Origin: Mycobacterium sp. SMC-8
GTDB taxonomy: Bacteria; Actinomycetota; Actinomycetes; Mycobacteriales; Mycobacteriaceae
NCBI RefSeq assembly: GCF_025263565.1
Contig: NZ_CP079865.1
Span: 4,092,001-4,156,000 of the forward strand
Reading direction: 5' to 3'
DNA: 64,000 nt
The notes beneath the pieces were generated by a model. The model searched no databases and had not been told where the DNA came from. It saw nothing but the letters and a program-made list of their open reading frames with translations. Below, one piece after another: positions 41,724-50,603 of the stretch. The stretch's first letter is position 1. Every line of letters begins with the position of its first letter. Made by a program: the position numbers and the translations under genes.

Positions 41724-42115
41724 GAAGCGCCCCAGGTTTGATGCCGCATCTTTCTGAGTTGGAAGGATGCAAACCATGCCGAAGAAGATCGACCCGAACG
41801 TCAGGGAGCGCTGTGTGCGGCAGGTGCTGGATACCTTGCCGCTGTACCCGTCGGTGACTGCCGCGTGTGAGGCCGTCGCGCGGCGTGAGGGCGTTGGGAA
41901 GGAATCGGTGCGCCGCTGGGTCGTGCAGGCTCAGATCGACGGGGGTCAGCGTCAGGGCGCTACGAGCGAGGAGCTCGCTGAGATCAAGGAGCTCAAGGCC
42001 AAGGTGCGCCGGCTTGAGGAGGATAACGAGATTCTGCGGCGGGCCTCGATTTTCTTCGCGGGGGAACTCGACCCCCGCAACCGATGATCGTCGCGTTCAT
42101 CGACGAGCTGCGGGC
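41724..42115 (+). mobile_element. IS3-family element remnant (left part)
   Basis: Left part of an IS3-type element: the end TGATGCCGCATCTTTCTGAG, a complete orfA and the first 10-11 codons of orfB, which is then cut off by the left end of the next IS3 element at 42116. The element's right half is missing. Confidence 0.72.
41767..42087 (+). CDS. IS3-family OrfA (remnant element)
   Basis: A 106-residue HTH/leucine-zipper protein: VTAACEAVARREGVGKESVR is the HTH and LKAKVRRLEEDNEILRRASI the zipper. Stop overlaps an orfB start (ATGA at 42084-42087), but orfB is truncated after MIVAFIDELRA, so no functional transposase can be made. Confidence 0.85.
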   Translation: MQTMPKKIDPNVRERCVRQVLDTLPLYPSVTAACEAVARREGVGKESVRRWVVQAQIDGGQRQGATSEELAEIKELKAKVRRLEEDNEILRRASIFFAGELDPRNR

Positions 42116-42166
42116 TGATCCGCCCCGGCGTGTCCGGAGAGTTCTTCTGTTGGGAAGGATGGGCAC

Positions 42167-42493
42167 GTGGGAACGAAGTCATCGAAGCGGTATCCAGACG
42201 AGCTGAAGGCGCGAGCGGTGCAGATGGTGGCCGATCTGCGCAGCGACACGGTCTCGGAGTGGGAGGCGATGGGCCGGGTTGCTGATCTGCTGGGCGTCGG
42301 TACCGCCGAGACGGTGCGCAAATGGGTCCGCCAGGCCGAGATCGACGCCGGAGATCGGGCTGGGCAGACCAGCGAGGAATCCGAGGTCCTGCGCAAGCTG
42401 CGCCGGGAGAACGCCGAACTCAAGCGGGCCAACGCGATTTTGAAGGCGGCGTCGGTTTTCTTCGCTGCCGAGCTCGACCGGCCGTCTCAGTAG
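42167..42493 (+). CDS. IS3-family OrfA
   Basis: A 108-residue protein with HTH (WEAMGRVADLLGVGTAETVR) and leucine-zipper (VLRKLRRENAELKRANAILK) of the IS3 family. It overlaps the orfB frame in the -1 direction, the usual arrangement for programmed frameshifting into OrfAB. No clear slippery heptamer was found by eye in this copy. Confidence 0.9.
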   Translation: MGTKSSKRYPDELKARAVQMVADLRSDTVSEWEAMGRVADLLGVGTAETVRKWVRQAEIDAGDRAGQTSEESEVLRKLRRENAELKRANAILKAASVFFAAELDRPSQ

Positions 42494-43143
42494 TCGTGGA
42501 GTTCATCAGCGCCCACCAGCACATGCGTGTGGGCGCTGATGGTCTCAAGTGGGGTGTCGAGTCGATGTGCGCCGTGCTCTCGGAGTTCGGCGTCGTGATC
42601 GCCCCGTCGACGTATTACGCCCACCGCGCCCGCCGTGGCCCCTCGAAGGCGGACTGGACTGATGCGCAGGTGATCGACGCCATCTGGCGGCTGCGCCGAT
42701 CCAACAAGCTGTTCGCGGTTCTGGGTGCCCGTAAGACGTGGATTGTGTTGCGTACCAACGGACTCGATGTCTCACGGTGTGTTGTGGAGCGGGTCATGCG
42801 GGAGATGGGTTGGCGGGGTGCGTGCAAGCGCCGCCGGGTGCGCACCACCATTGCTGATCCGGCAGCAACGCGAGCTCCGGATCGGGTCGCGCGGCATTTC
42901 GTCGCCGGCGCGCCGGACCGTTTGTGGGTGGCCGATTTCACGTACTGCCGGACCCGTGCCGGCTGGGCCTACACAGCGTTCGTGACCGACGTCTACGCCC
43001 GCAAGATCGTAGGCTGGAAGGTGGCCACCGAGATGACCCAGAAGCTGGTGACCGATGCGATCAACCACGCCATAGATACCAGGAAGCGTTCTGGTGCAAC
43101 ATTTTTGGATGATCTGATCCATCACAGCGATGCGGGCTCTCAA

Positions 43144-44622
43144 GGCGGATTCAACTGGTCGTCGCAACACCTTGATCACGGAGGTGTGGTGTGGCCAAGC
43201 GTAAGGACGCGGAATCGGTTGGTAGGCGACGGCAGTGGGCGGCTGACCGTGCGTTGCGGCCTGCGATGCGCTCACCAGGGCGCCCGGACCCGTCGCGGTC
43301 GGTGCAGCGTCAGTTTTGGCGGCTGATCGCCCAGGGTGTCTCCACCGACGACGCAGCCGCAGAGGTCGGCGTGTCGACACCGGTGGCGACCAGGTGGTTC
43401 CACCACGCTGGCGGCATGACGCCGATCAGTCTGGATGAGCCCACGGGCCGGTATCTGTCGTTCGCCGAGCGGGAGGAGATCGCACTGCTACGCGCCCAGG
43501 GCGCCGGGGTGCGTGAGATCGCCCGCGAGATCAAGCGTGACCCCTCGACAGTTTCGCGGGAACTGCGGCGCAACGCAGCCACCCGCAGCGGCACGCAGGT
43601 GTACCGCGCAGGGGTGGCGCAGTGGAAGGCCCAGCAAGCAGCAAAGCGCCCGAAACCCGCGAAACTGGCAGTCAACCCGCAGCTGCGTGAGTACGTGCAG
43701 CAGCGGCTCGATGGCAGTGTCCGCGGACCCGACGGCACCGCCGTCGCAGGTCCGCAGACCAAGGCCTGGAACGGCCGCAACAAGCCGCACCGACAAGACC
43801 GACGGTGGTCGACAGCATGGAGCCCGGAACAGATTGCCCACCGCTTACCGCTGGATTTCCCCGATGATGAGTCCATGCGCATCAGCCATGAGGCGATCTA
43901 TCAGTCCTTGTTCATCGAGGGGCGTGGGGCGCTCAAACGGGAATTGGTCGCGTGCCTGCGGACCGGTCGTGCGCTGCGGGTCCCGCGGGCCAGGACACAG
44001 AACAAACCGCAGGGACATGTCACCGCGGACGTCGTGATCAGCAAACGCCCTGCCGAAGCCGCCGATCGCGCAGTTCCTGGGCATTGGGAGGGTGATTTGA
44101 TCATCGGTGCGGGCCGGTCGGCGATTGCCACCGTGGTGGAACGCAAGAGCCGCTCGGTGATGCTGGTTCACCTTCCCCGCCTCGAGGGGTGGGGTCTGGC
44201 GCCGCCGGTGAAGAACGGGCCGGCGCTCAGCGGCTACGGCGCCGAGGCGATGAACGCTGCCCTGATCGCCTCACTGGCACAGCTACCCAAGCAGCTGCGT
44301 CAGACGTTGACATGGGACCGCGGCAAAGAGTTGGCCGCGCACGCCCAGTTCACCTTCGACACCGGAACGAAGGTGTTTTTCGCCGACCCGCACTCGCCAT
44401 GGCAGCGGCCTACTAACGAGAACACCAATGGCGTTCTGCGTCAGTACTTTCCGAAAGGCACCGACTTATCTCGATGGTCGGCTCAAGACCTCGAAGCGGT
44501 CGCACTGACGCTCAACAACCGACCCCGAAAGGTCCTCGGCTGGAAGACTCCCGCCGAAGTCTTTGCCCAACAGCTACACTCACTCCAACAACCCGGTGTT
44601 GCAACGACCGATTGAACCCGCC
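43144..44622 (+). mobile_element. IS30-family insertion sequence with 3-bp target duplication
   Basis: The 28-bp inverted ends differ at only a few positions; their inner part GGTCGTCGCAACACC (left) matches GGTCGTTGCAACACC (right, complement). CAA is duplicated at 43141-43143 and 44623-44625. The element is complete. Confidence 0.9.
43191..44615 (+). CDS. IS30-family transposase
   Basis: A 474-residue DDE transposase. The N-terminal HTHs (WRLIAQGVSTDDAAAEVGVS; LSFAEREEIALLRAQGAGVR with EIAREIKRDPSTVSRELRRN) are typical of IS30. Catalytic blocks: PGHWEGDLIIGAGRSAIATV (first Asp), RQTLTWDRGKELAAHAQF (second Asp), SPWQRPTNENTNGVLRQYFP (Glu). Starts with GTG after a GGAGG site. The stop lies within the right inverted repeat. 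Confidence 0.95.
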   Translation: MAKRKDAESVGRRRQWAADRALRPAMRSPGRPDPSRSVQRQFWRLIAQGVSTDDAAAEVGVSTPVATRWFHHAGGMTPISLDEPTGRYLSFAEREEIALLRAQGAGVREIAREIKRDPSTVSRELRRNAATRSGTQVYRAGVAQWKAQQAAKRPKPAKLAVNPQLREYVQQRLDGSVRGPDGTAVAGPQTKAWNGRNKPHRQDRRWSTAWSPEQIAHRLPLDFPDDESMRISHEAIYQSLFIEGRGALKRELVACLRTGRALRVPRARTQNKPQGHVTADVVISKRPAEAADRAVPGHWEGDLIIGAGRSAIATVVERKSRSVMLVHLPRLEGWGLAPPVKNGPALSGYGAEAMNAALIASLAQLPKQLRQTLTWDRGKELAAHAQFTFDTGTKVFFADPHSPWQRPTNENTNGVLRQYFPKGTDLSRWSAQDLEAVALTLNNRPRKVLGWKTPAEVFAQQLHSLQQPGVATTD

Positions 44623-44961
44623 CAATATACGGCGGTAGCGTTCACTGAACACTTGGCCGCTGAAGGGATCCTGCCCTCAGTCGGATCGGTGGGCGATAGC
44701 TTCGACAACGCCTTGGCCGAATCGGTGAACAGCAGCTACAAGACCGAACTCATCGACCACCAGCCGCCGTATCCCGGTGCCGCCGACCTCTCGCTGGCAA
44801 CCGCCGAATGGGTGGCTTTCTACAACCGGCAGCGACCGAATGGCTACTGCCAGGACCTGACTCCGGACCGGGCCGAAGCCCTCTATTACCATCGCCAACG
44901 GCACCCTCATACCGAGGAGGCACTCAGATAAGAGAACCTCCCGACATGCCGGGGTGGATCA

Positions 44962-45079
44962 CCCGCGGCACTGACCACCTGAACCATCACCTCGAAGAAT
45001 CACACGACGACGTCGTACACCACGTCCCTGGACTTGACCGAAATCCTTCCGTCAGGACTTACACAGACCATCTGACACC
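44962..45079. other. 118-bp remnant between IS3 right end and CGAACAGGT
   Basis: Not coding. It ends ACAGACCATCTGACACCCCC next to the duplicated target and could be the right tip of an older insertion (IS256-like ends came to mind) whose body was replaced by the IS3 elements. Confidence 0.4.
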
Positions 45080-45734
45080 CCCGAACAGGTAGGTTTTGCG
45101 GTCCCCGACCCGCGGGCCATGCAGCGCATCGCCGACCCACAGTTCATTGGGGTCGGCAGCTTCGAAGCGACCGAACACCTCGACTGCCTGCCCGGCGGTC
45201 GGGCCCATCACCTCACACCGATGGAAGTGGCGCAGCAGCGTCGACTCCGAGGGCGCCCACCCCGTCGCGGTGCGCAGGATCCGCGCCACCTGAGCCACCG
45301 TGCGGGCCGGGTTCTCCCGTTTCAAAGAGACCGCCAGCTCCAACACACCGGTGTCGGTGCGGGTGCCCAGCCGCAGTGGCTCCGGGACCAGTGCTTCGAA
45401 CCCGCCGGCCCGGTAGCGGCGGATCCAGCGGTCCAGGGTCGGTCGCGCTATCTGCACCCCGGTGCCGAACGGATCGACATGCCGGCGCTCGGCGATCTGA
45501 CGAACCAGCTTGCCGCGCTGCTTGGTCGACAGCCCTTCCTCCAGGGCGGGGCAGATCAGCTGATACCGGAACAACCCGATCGCTTGGGCTCGTTCCCGAC
45601 GTTTGTGGTCTTCCAACGACACCGCGACGTTCTCCTCACACCTGTGACGGCCCGGCCCGAAACCAGTGCCGGGCAGGTGCCTTGGCGAGAATCACCGAAC
45701 ATCGCCCCCTCGCGTCAGGGGCAACTGGTGTTGC

Positions 45735-46334
45735 TCACCACCGCCGAGCAGCCGGTGGCCAGTCAGGCGCCAACAGTCGGCCGCCGCTGACCGTCACCAT
45801 CACCAGCGGTGCCGTCACCACGCCCAGCACCCCAGCCGGGCCGAAGCGCGCAGCGATCGCCGCCGCGGCTGCGGCGACGGCGGTCACGAGGTCACGCCAA
45901 CCGCAGCCAGACCCGTCCGGGATCACCACGTCGATGCCGGTGCGGACCGCGACCTGGACGAACCAGGCCCGCAGCGGTTCCACCCGCCCAGCCAGTCGGC
46001 GCAACCACCCCCGCACCGTGCTCCTCGGCAAGTCCAGGTTGGCTGCGATGCGGCGATGTCCCCAACCGTGGTCCCGCAACGCCAACGCATTCCAAATGGT
46101 CTGTGCCGCATACCCTCTGCGCAGCAGCGTCATCACCGGCAGCAGCACGTGAGTGGCCCGGCATGACCGGCAACGCCCCCGCCGTGGCCGCACCGGGCCG
46201 ATGACGCCGTGGATGCGGCGAACACGGGCGAAACCCCACCCACCCAGCACTCCGCCCGGGCAGGATGGGCAGCCGATCTGGCCGGCGGCAAGCCGCGATT
46301 CGACGTGAACAAGATCAGCCTCTACCGTCACCAT
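45735..46334 (-). CDS. DUF6431-like zinc-ribbon/HTH protein of the three-gene transposon
   Basis: A 199-residue protein. A zinc ribbon (CPSCPGGVLGGWGFARVRRI ... CRSCRATHVLLP) is followed by a HTH (HRRIAANLDLPRSTVRGWLR) and a hydrophobic Ala-rich C-terminus (LVTAVAAAAAAIAARFGPAG). I associate this arrangement with DUF6431 proteins that accompany DDE/ExeA transposons in mycobacteria. It probably binds transposon DNA. It is 113 bases upstream of the transposase start, in the same direction. Confidence 0.72.
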   Translation of the reverse strand: MVTVEADLVHVESRLAAGQIGCPSCPGGVLGGWGFARVRRIHGVIGPVRPRRGRCRSCRATHVLLPVMTLLRRGYAAQTIWNALALRDHGWGHRRIAANLDLPRSTVRGWLRRLAGRVEPLRAWFVQVAVRTGIDVVIPDGSGCGWRDLVTAVAAAAAAIAARFGPAGVLGVVTAPLVMVTVSGGRLLAPDWPPAARRW

Positions 46335-46354
46335 GAGTGCCTCCGTGCACTACA

Positions 46355-46400
46355 GCGCGGCACCCTGCGAGCCCGCCAAGACTTCAGCGGGGTGCCGCGC
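46355..46400. repeat. Inverted repeat upstream of the DUF6431-like gene
   Basis: GCGCGGCACCC (46355-46365) is complementary to 46390-46400, with a 24-base loop. It may be an operator or mark the right end of the transposon. Confidence 0.45.
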
Positions 46401-46556
46401 GACCCATCAGTACGTCCTCACCCTGACAGTGCACACCAACACGGACGACTGACTACCCCGTGGTCATCATCCCGAGAGACGGCCAACACCAACAAGCTCT
46501 GACGCCATGGCGTTTGCCGCGGCTGTTGTCGCGAACTGCAAGCCTGTTGCACGCGG

Positions 46557-47276
46557 TTACTGACCCGCGGACCCGGCGAGTGTCGCGGCAAGGTCGCGTA
46601 CCGGCGTATTGGTTTCTTGCGAGATTCTTCTCAGCATCGCGAACGCGCGGGAAGCATCGACGCCGAAGCGTTCCATGATGATGCCCTTCGCCTGTCCGAT
46701 GATGTCGCGAGAGGCCAACGCGGTCCGGAACTGGTCCGCTTGTCGTCGGTTGAGAAAGGCAAGTGGGGCGTGGTCGGCCAGCATCGCACCGATGGCCTTC
46801 GAACGTGCGCCGAAGGCATGAAACCGAAATCCGAACAGAGTCAGAGCCACGCCGTTGTCACCAGGAACGTCAACCGGAAAGGACAAGACGCTGCGCACCC
46901 CGGCGGTCGCTGCGTGTGGTGCAAATCGCGGCCAGCGCGCATCAGTACCCAGATCATTGCAGCAAACAGCTACTCCGGCGCTGATTGCGTCCAAGCACGG
47001 ACCATGCCCCGCCACTTGCTGAACGCTGTCGAGTGAAGCGGCCAGCTGTGTGTTCGCCACGATCGTATGCAGCCCGCCGTTGTCGATCACCGAGATCTTG
47101 GCGAAGTCCGCTCCGGGTACCAACGGCGAAGACGAGACGACCAGTCGGCCGAGTGCCTCCTCGATGTCACCGCCGGCCAGCGCCCCCACAAGTCCCGGTC
47201 CTGTGGACTGAACCGCCCCACCGCGGCGTGCGCGCGGAGTTGGCCCGGGATCAGCGATATCGATTACTGCGACCAT
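46557..47276 (-). CDS. GAF-ANTAR domain regulator
   Basis: A 239-residue cytosolic protein. An N-terminal GAF domain (LGRLVVSSSPLVPGADFAKI ... GHGPCLDAISAGVAVCCNDL) precedes a C-terminal ANTAR domain (ALASRDIIGQAKGIIMERFG VDASRAFAMLRRIS, split here), which binds dual-hairpin RNA antiterminators. Abundant in mycobacteria. I chose the ATG at 47276; a GTG at 47321 is possible. It neighbours a STAS gene, suggesting a stress-signalling cluster. Confidence 0.88.
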   Translation of the reverse strand: MVAVIDIADPGPTPRARRGGAVQSTGPGLVGALAGGDIEEALGRLVVSSSPLVPGADFAKISVIDNGGLHTIVANTQLAASLDSVQQVAGHGPCLDAISAGVAVCCNDLGTDARWPRFAPHAATAGVRSVLSFPVDVPGDNGVALTLFGFRFHAFGARSKAIGAMLADHAPLAFLNRRQADQFRTALASRDIIGQAKGIIMERFGVDASRAFAMLRRISQETNTPVRDLAATLAGSAGQ

Positions 47277-47555
47277 GCCGAGGCCGTTCCGTGCACGGTA
47301 TCGCGAATCGGCGAAAAGCACTGTAAGATAACCGATTGCGATCTCATCATGAAGCCCCCCGGGGTGCGCTATCCGTCACTTCGTCACACGACGATGCCTG
47401 CCGAATGGACTACAGACATCGACCCGGCAGATCAACAAATCGGATACGCCGTGGACCTCGTGGAGCCACCTATGCGCATCGCACCCGGCATACGGGATTC
47501 ACGCACAGCTGCACACGGTCATGCCGACCTGGTAGATGTCGAGGCTCTAGCGCAA

Positions 47556-47930
47556 TCAGCGCAGAAGCATGGCCTCGTCCACGGTCGCGAAGATCTCGAA
47601 TCGCTCGATCAGATCCGCAGCGGCGAGCGCCTCCGCGACCGGGCCGGTCGGTGACACAATCAGGCAAAATGACGTGTCAGCCTCTCCGGCCAACGCCGAA
47701 GCGCCGGCGAGGGCGACGACGAATGCGTTGTCGACCGACGTGGCGCGTGACAGCTCAAGCACCAACTGTGCTGCTTCTCGTGCTAATTCGTCGGCGACCA
47801 AGCGGCCCAGCAACGATGGTTTATGACGGTCGACGTTCCCGGACGCGGAGACAATGCTCGTTCCGTCGGGAAGTCGTCGCACGATGAAGGGGTGTCCATC
47901 CTGCTTGTCGTCGGCTTCCTTCTCGCTCAC
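47556..47930 (-). CDS. STAS-domain anti-sigma factor antagonist
   Basis: A 124-residue STAS protein: GTSIVSASGNVDRHKPSLLG, then AAQLVLELSRATSVDNAFVV containing the Ser-Val region where phosphorylation occurs in SpoIIAA-type proteins (LSRATSVDN here), and DLIERFEIFATVDEAML. I start at the GTG at 47930 because GGAGGTG stands 7 bases before it. Such proteins release sigma factors from anti-sigma partners in the SigF pathway. Confidence 0.86.
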   Translation of the reverse strand: MSEKEADDKQDGHPFIVRRLPDGTSIVSASGNVDRHKPSLLGRLVADELAREAAQLVLELSRATSVDNAFVVALAGASALAGEADTSFCLIVSPTGPVAEALAAADLIERFEIFATVDEAMLLR

Positions 47931-48581
47931 TCTGTCACCTCCCGCAAGTCTCCATCGGCGATTCAATCCGGCCGAATGGCTGTCCGATATCCGCCGACGG
48001 CCTCGGTGTTACCCGATTCGCGCCACAGAGATTCAGACTGACTTCTTGGAGGTTCGGGGCTAAGGGGTCGAGTGTCTCGTCATTGACTCGTCATCGCTGA
48101 GAATGCCTTGCCGCGGAAGCTCACGCTCACCATGCGCCCACATCTTCCGTGCCCTCGATCGCGGCCATCCGTGGCAGCGCAAATTCCGGCGACGCCGACG
48201 AGTCCCGTACTTGGCTCGCGCGTCGCTGAAAATCGCTGTTTTCAAGGCTTTCGGGATTCGAGGATAAGCGTCAATGGAGTTTGGCGGTTCGATATGCTGG
48301 TACGTAGCAATTACCGCTGGCCAGGGTGATCAACCACCGCTGACCAGGGTGGTGGAGTACAATCAAGCTGTCCCGGCACGAAGGGAGGTGGACGGCTCCG
48401 GCTTGTCGTCGTTCCACGGCGCTTGTTCCAGACGTAGAGATGACCGGTGGCCCGTAGTGAATTCCGCGACGAGCCTGCCGCTCACCGATCTTCCCTCGGA
48501 TCTAGCGAAGAGAAGTTGAGTCGGCCCAGCGCGGCCAGGCCAGTTGCTTGGGCATCGTCCGCTACCGTCGAAGGGGCATCC
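47931..48581. other. 650-bp intergenic region between STAS and PucR genes
   Basis: No gene supported. The two genes diverge, so it should carry both promoters. The repeated GACCAGGGTGG/GGCCAGGGTGATC-like words near 48318-48352 (CCAGGGTG twice) may be a regulator site. An in-frame extension of the PucR gene to 48447 lacks conserved sequence. Confidence 0.4.
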
Positions 48582-49838
48582 ATGTCAGAACTGCACTCGC
48601 GTGACTTTCGCCGGGCTCGCGAACTCGCGAAGGCCAACGAGGAGCTGGAAGCCGCGGTGCGCCGGTTGAAGGCCCGCACGCGCACACATGAGTTGCTGGA
48701 GGCGGCCCTCGCGGCGGGTACAGGCGTAGAAGGAGTCGTCGAATCGCTTCATCGATTGACGGGTTATTCGGTCAGCGTCGAAGACAAATTCGGCAACCTC
48801 CTCGCGTGGTCTGGACCCGGGCGACCACTGCACTACCTGAAACCCCGGCCCAGTCAGCGGGACCAGCTTCTGCGCTTGTTGTCCGCACAGGCCGGGCCTG
48901 TGCGCATGGGGAACCGCGTATGCGTCCTGATACAGTCGCGCGCCGAAATTCTCGGTGTCGTGGCGCTCGTCGACGCTGGCGACGCAGTCGACGACGACCA
49001 GCTGTTCGCCCTCCGATATGGCAGCAGAGCGCTGGGACTGGAGCTTTCGCATCAGCGGAGCCTCGCTGAAATGCAGCTGAATCTGCGGCGGGAACTGGTT
49101 GACGACCTGCTCGCGGGTACCGACGCGAACGGGGCCTACGCGCGCGCTGAGGCGATGGGCTACGATCTACGCCGTCCGCACTACGTCGTGGTCATCCACT
49201 CCGGGCACGGCGCCGGCAAGACCGATATCTGCGCCGTGAGCCGTGCCGCGGCCAACCTGCATCTCGACTTCTTGGTTGGTCAACAGGAGGGTTTCATTGT
49301 CGTTCTCGTCGACCGCCATCCTGATGCCACCGTCCTACACAAAGAGGTCAGCCGACAACTCGGCCACCTGGCGAGTGCGATCGGTATCGGATCACTCTGC
49401 GAGGCGCCCAGCGATATTCCACAGTCGTACCTCAGGGCTCGCCGCGCGGCGAGCATCCGGTTGAACTCGGCCAATCCCCACGGTGCGTCGGACTACGACG
49501 ATCTCGGCTTCTATCACCTGGTGGATGCGGCACATTCTGCCTGCGTCGCTGAAGAGTACATGCGCGAATGGTTGGGGGCGCTGATCGACTACGACGCCGA
49601 AAAGGGCTCCGACATGGTGCACACCTTGATCCAGTACCTCGAATGCGGCGGAAATTACGATGAATCCGCGGCCGCTCTGCACGTTCACCGCAGCACGTTG
49701 CGGTACCGGCTCGGCCGGATCGCGGATCTCACGGGCTTCGACCTGCGCGATGTCGACACCCGCTTCAACTTGCACGCTGCGACGCGCGTGTGGCGCTTCC
49801 TCAGCCCGCAACGCCGTGAGGATCAACCGGCGGACTGA
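48582..49838 (+). CDS. PucR-family transcriptional regulator (GGDEF-like, C-terminal HTH)
   Basis: A 418-residue regulator. Residues 1-45 form a charged coiled coil (RARELAKANEELEAAVRRLK). A GAF-like sensing segment follows (LTGYSVSVEDKFGNLLAWSG), then the GGDEF-like middle part, and a C-terminal PucR HTH (CGGNYDESAAALHVHRSTLR YRLGRIADLTG, split here). PucR proteins respond to metabolites or stress. The ATG at 48582 follows GAAGGGG and removes a low-complexity extension. It is 120 bases before hsp20. Confidence 0.86.
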   Translation: MSELHSRDFRRARELAKANEELEAAVRRLKARTRTHELLEAALAAGTGVEGVVESLHRLTGYSVSVEDKFGNLLAWSGPGRPLHYLKPRPSQRDQLLRLLSAQAGPVRMGNRVCVLIQSRAEILGVVALVDAGDAVDDDQLFALRYGSRALGLELSHQRSLAEMQLNLRRELVDDLLAGTDANGAYARAEAMGYDLRRPHYVVVIHSGHGAGKTDICAVSRAAANLHLDFLVGQQEGFIVVLVDRHPDATVLHKEVSRQLGHLASAIGIGSLCEAPSDIPQSYLRARRAASIRLNSANPHGASDYDDLGFYHLVDAAHSACVAEEYMREWLGALIDYDAEKGSDMVHTLIQYLECGGNYDESAAALHVHRSTLRYRLGRIADLTGFDLRDVDTRFNLHAATRVWRFLSPQRREDQPAD

Positions 49839-49959
49839 TTGGATCCGACCCCAGCGCACGAAGCCACAGAGCGGAAATCGTCTCGACGGCGCGAGGCGTT
49901 CGACCGCACTGCTGCGACATCCTTGCACCATACCGGCGAGCGACAGAGAGGGAACCAAC

Positions 49960-50427
49960 ATGACTTTGTCGATGCAGCGATCGGCTGGCCAAGCACAGAG
50001 ATGGCGTCCGATCCGCGAGCTCGAGAATCTCTACACCGAGATGGACCGGCTGGCGCAATCGATGTTCGGTGGACGGGAGGGCGACGGCGCCTGGTCGCCA
50101 GCCGCCGACATCATCGAGACCGACAGCGCCTACATCGTCGAGATCGAGCTCCCAGGGGTGCGCCGCGAAGACCTCGATGTCTCGATGAACGGCAACGAGC
50201 TCGTGGTTACCGGCGAGGTGAAGGAACGCAAGCGTGAGGGCCTGTTGCGTCGGCGCACCCGGCGGATCGGTGAGTTCGAGTTCCGAGTCACGCTGCCCGG
50301 CGATCTGCGAATCGGCGAGATCGAAGCGTCGTTGGCATATGGGCTGCTCAGGGTCTACGTCCCGAAGGAACAGCGCACGACGACGAACAAGATCACTGTG
50401 AATGAGTCGGACGACCGAACACACTGA
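49960..50427 (+). CDS. Hsp20/alpha-crystallin small heat-shock protein
   Basis: A 155-residue chaperone of the Hsp18 class. The alpha-crystallin domain runs from about residue 45 to 140 (WSPAADIIETDSAYIVEIEL, ELVVTGEVKERKREG, FEFRVTLPGDLRIGEIEASL) and ends LLRVYVPKE, close to the family's A-x-x-x-n-G-v-L motif (ASLAYGLLRVYVP). GAGAGGGAACC precedes the ATG at 49960. It holds unfolding proteins during stress. Probably in the same transcript as the PucR gene. Confidence 0.92.
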   Translation: MTLSMQRSAGQAQRWRPIRELENLYTEMDRLAQSMFGGREGDGAWSPAADIIETDSAYIVEIELPGVRREDLDVSMNGNELVVTGEVKERKREGLLRRRTRRIGEFEFRVTLPGDLRIGEIEASLAYGLLRVYVPKEQRTTTNKITVNESDDRTH

Positions 50428-50603
50428 ATGCTTGTAGAGGTTGCTCGTGGAGGGGGGACGACAGTTCCGCAATCCGACATGCGTTCGGTAGACGACTGTC
50501 GTAGCCAAGCCCAGATCCACACACCCGTGGGGCGGGCCGGCGATAAAATCGTCGTTACGTGAGCGGCAGCCGCCGACCGCGCAATGCACGCTGGGAGCAA
50601 CAG

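Larger units (their letters stand above)
42496..44931 (+). pseudogene. IS3-family OrfB, split by IS30
   Basis: The first part (42496-43143) has the HTH_21 region (MCAVLSEFGVVIAPSTYYAH) and the rve core: DRLWVADFTYCRTRAGWAYT (first Asp) and FLDDLIHHSDAGSQ (second Asp). The second part (44626-44931) continues YTAVAFTEHLAAEG...VGDSFDNALAESVNSSYKTE with the Glu region. Joining 43143 to 44626 gives an uninterrupted 317-residue OrfB, so the IS30 insertion is the only lesion. Confidence 0.88.
42116..44961 (+). mobile_element. IS3-family element carrying an IS30 insertion
   Basis: Matching ends: TGATCCGCCCCGGCGTGTCC from 42116, and TGATCCACCCCGGCATGTCG on the complement ending at 44961, continuing as imperfect repeats for about 30 bp. 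Without the IS30 and one target copy the element is about 1.36 kb, typical of IS3. Confidence 0.82.
40798..45622 (-). pseudogene. DDE (rve-type) transposase of copy 1, split by an IS mosaic
   Basis: The N-terminal part (45622 down to 45080) has a HTH region (KQRGKLVRQIAERRHVDPFG, RPTLDRWIRRYRAGGF) and DPNELWVGDALHGPRVGDRK (first Asp). The C-terminal part (41723 down to 40798) continues AFLDDHSRVVVGHRFGFAED, IYVDNGSAFVDAWLLRACAK (second Asp), GRPQGRGKIERFFRTVRDQF (Glu), then a Mu-type C-terminal beta-barrel. Removing the mosaic and one CGAACAGGT restores KTYLFAFLDDHSR in frame. GTG start at 45622. Confidence 0.85.
39892..46400 (-). mobile_element. Three-gene transposon copy 1 (DUF6431-like, DDE transposase, ExeA-type ATPase), interrupted
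   Basis: Gene order on the minus strand is DUF6431-like protein, transposase, ATPase. A 3.36-kb IS mosaic (41724-45079) sits inside the transposase gene, bounded by CGAACAGGT on both sides. Outer ends are set by the conserved hairpin at 39892 and by a hairpin at 46355-46400; true termini were not identified. Confidence 0.65.

Noticed and set aside
48447..48581. 45-residue N-terminal extension of the PucR gene
   Set aside because: Low similarity to regulator sequence and no ribosome site; the ATG at 48582 has GAAGGGG before it.
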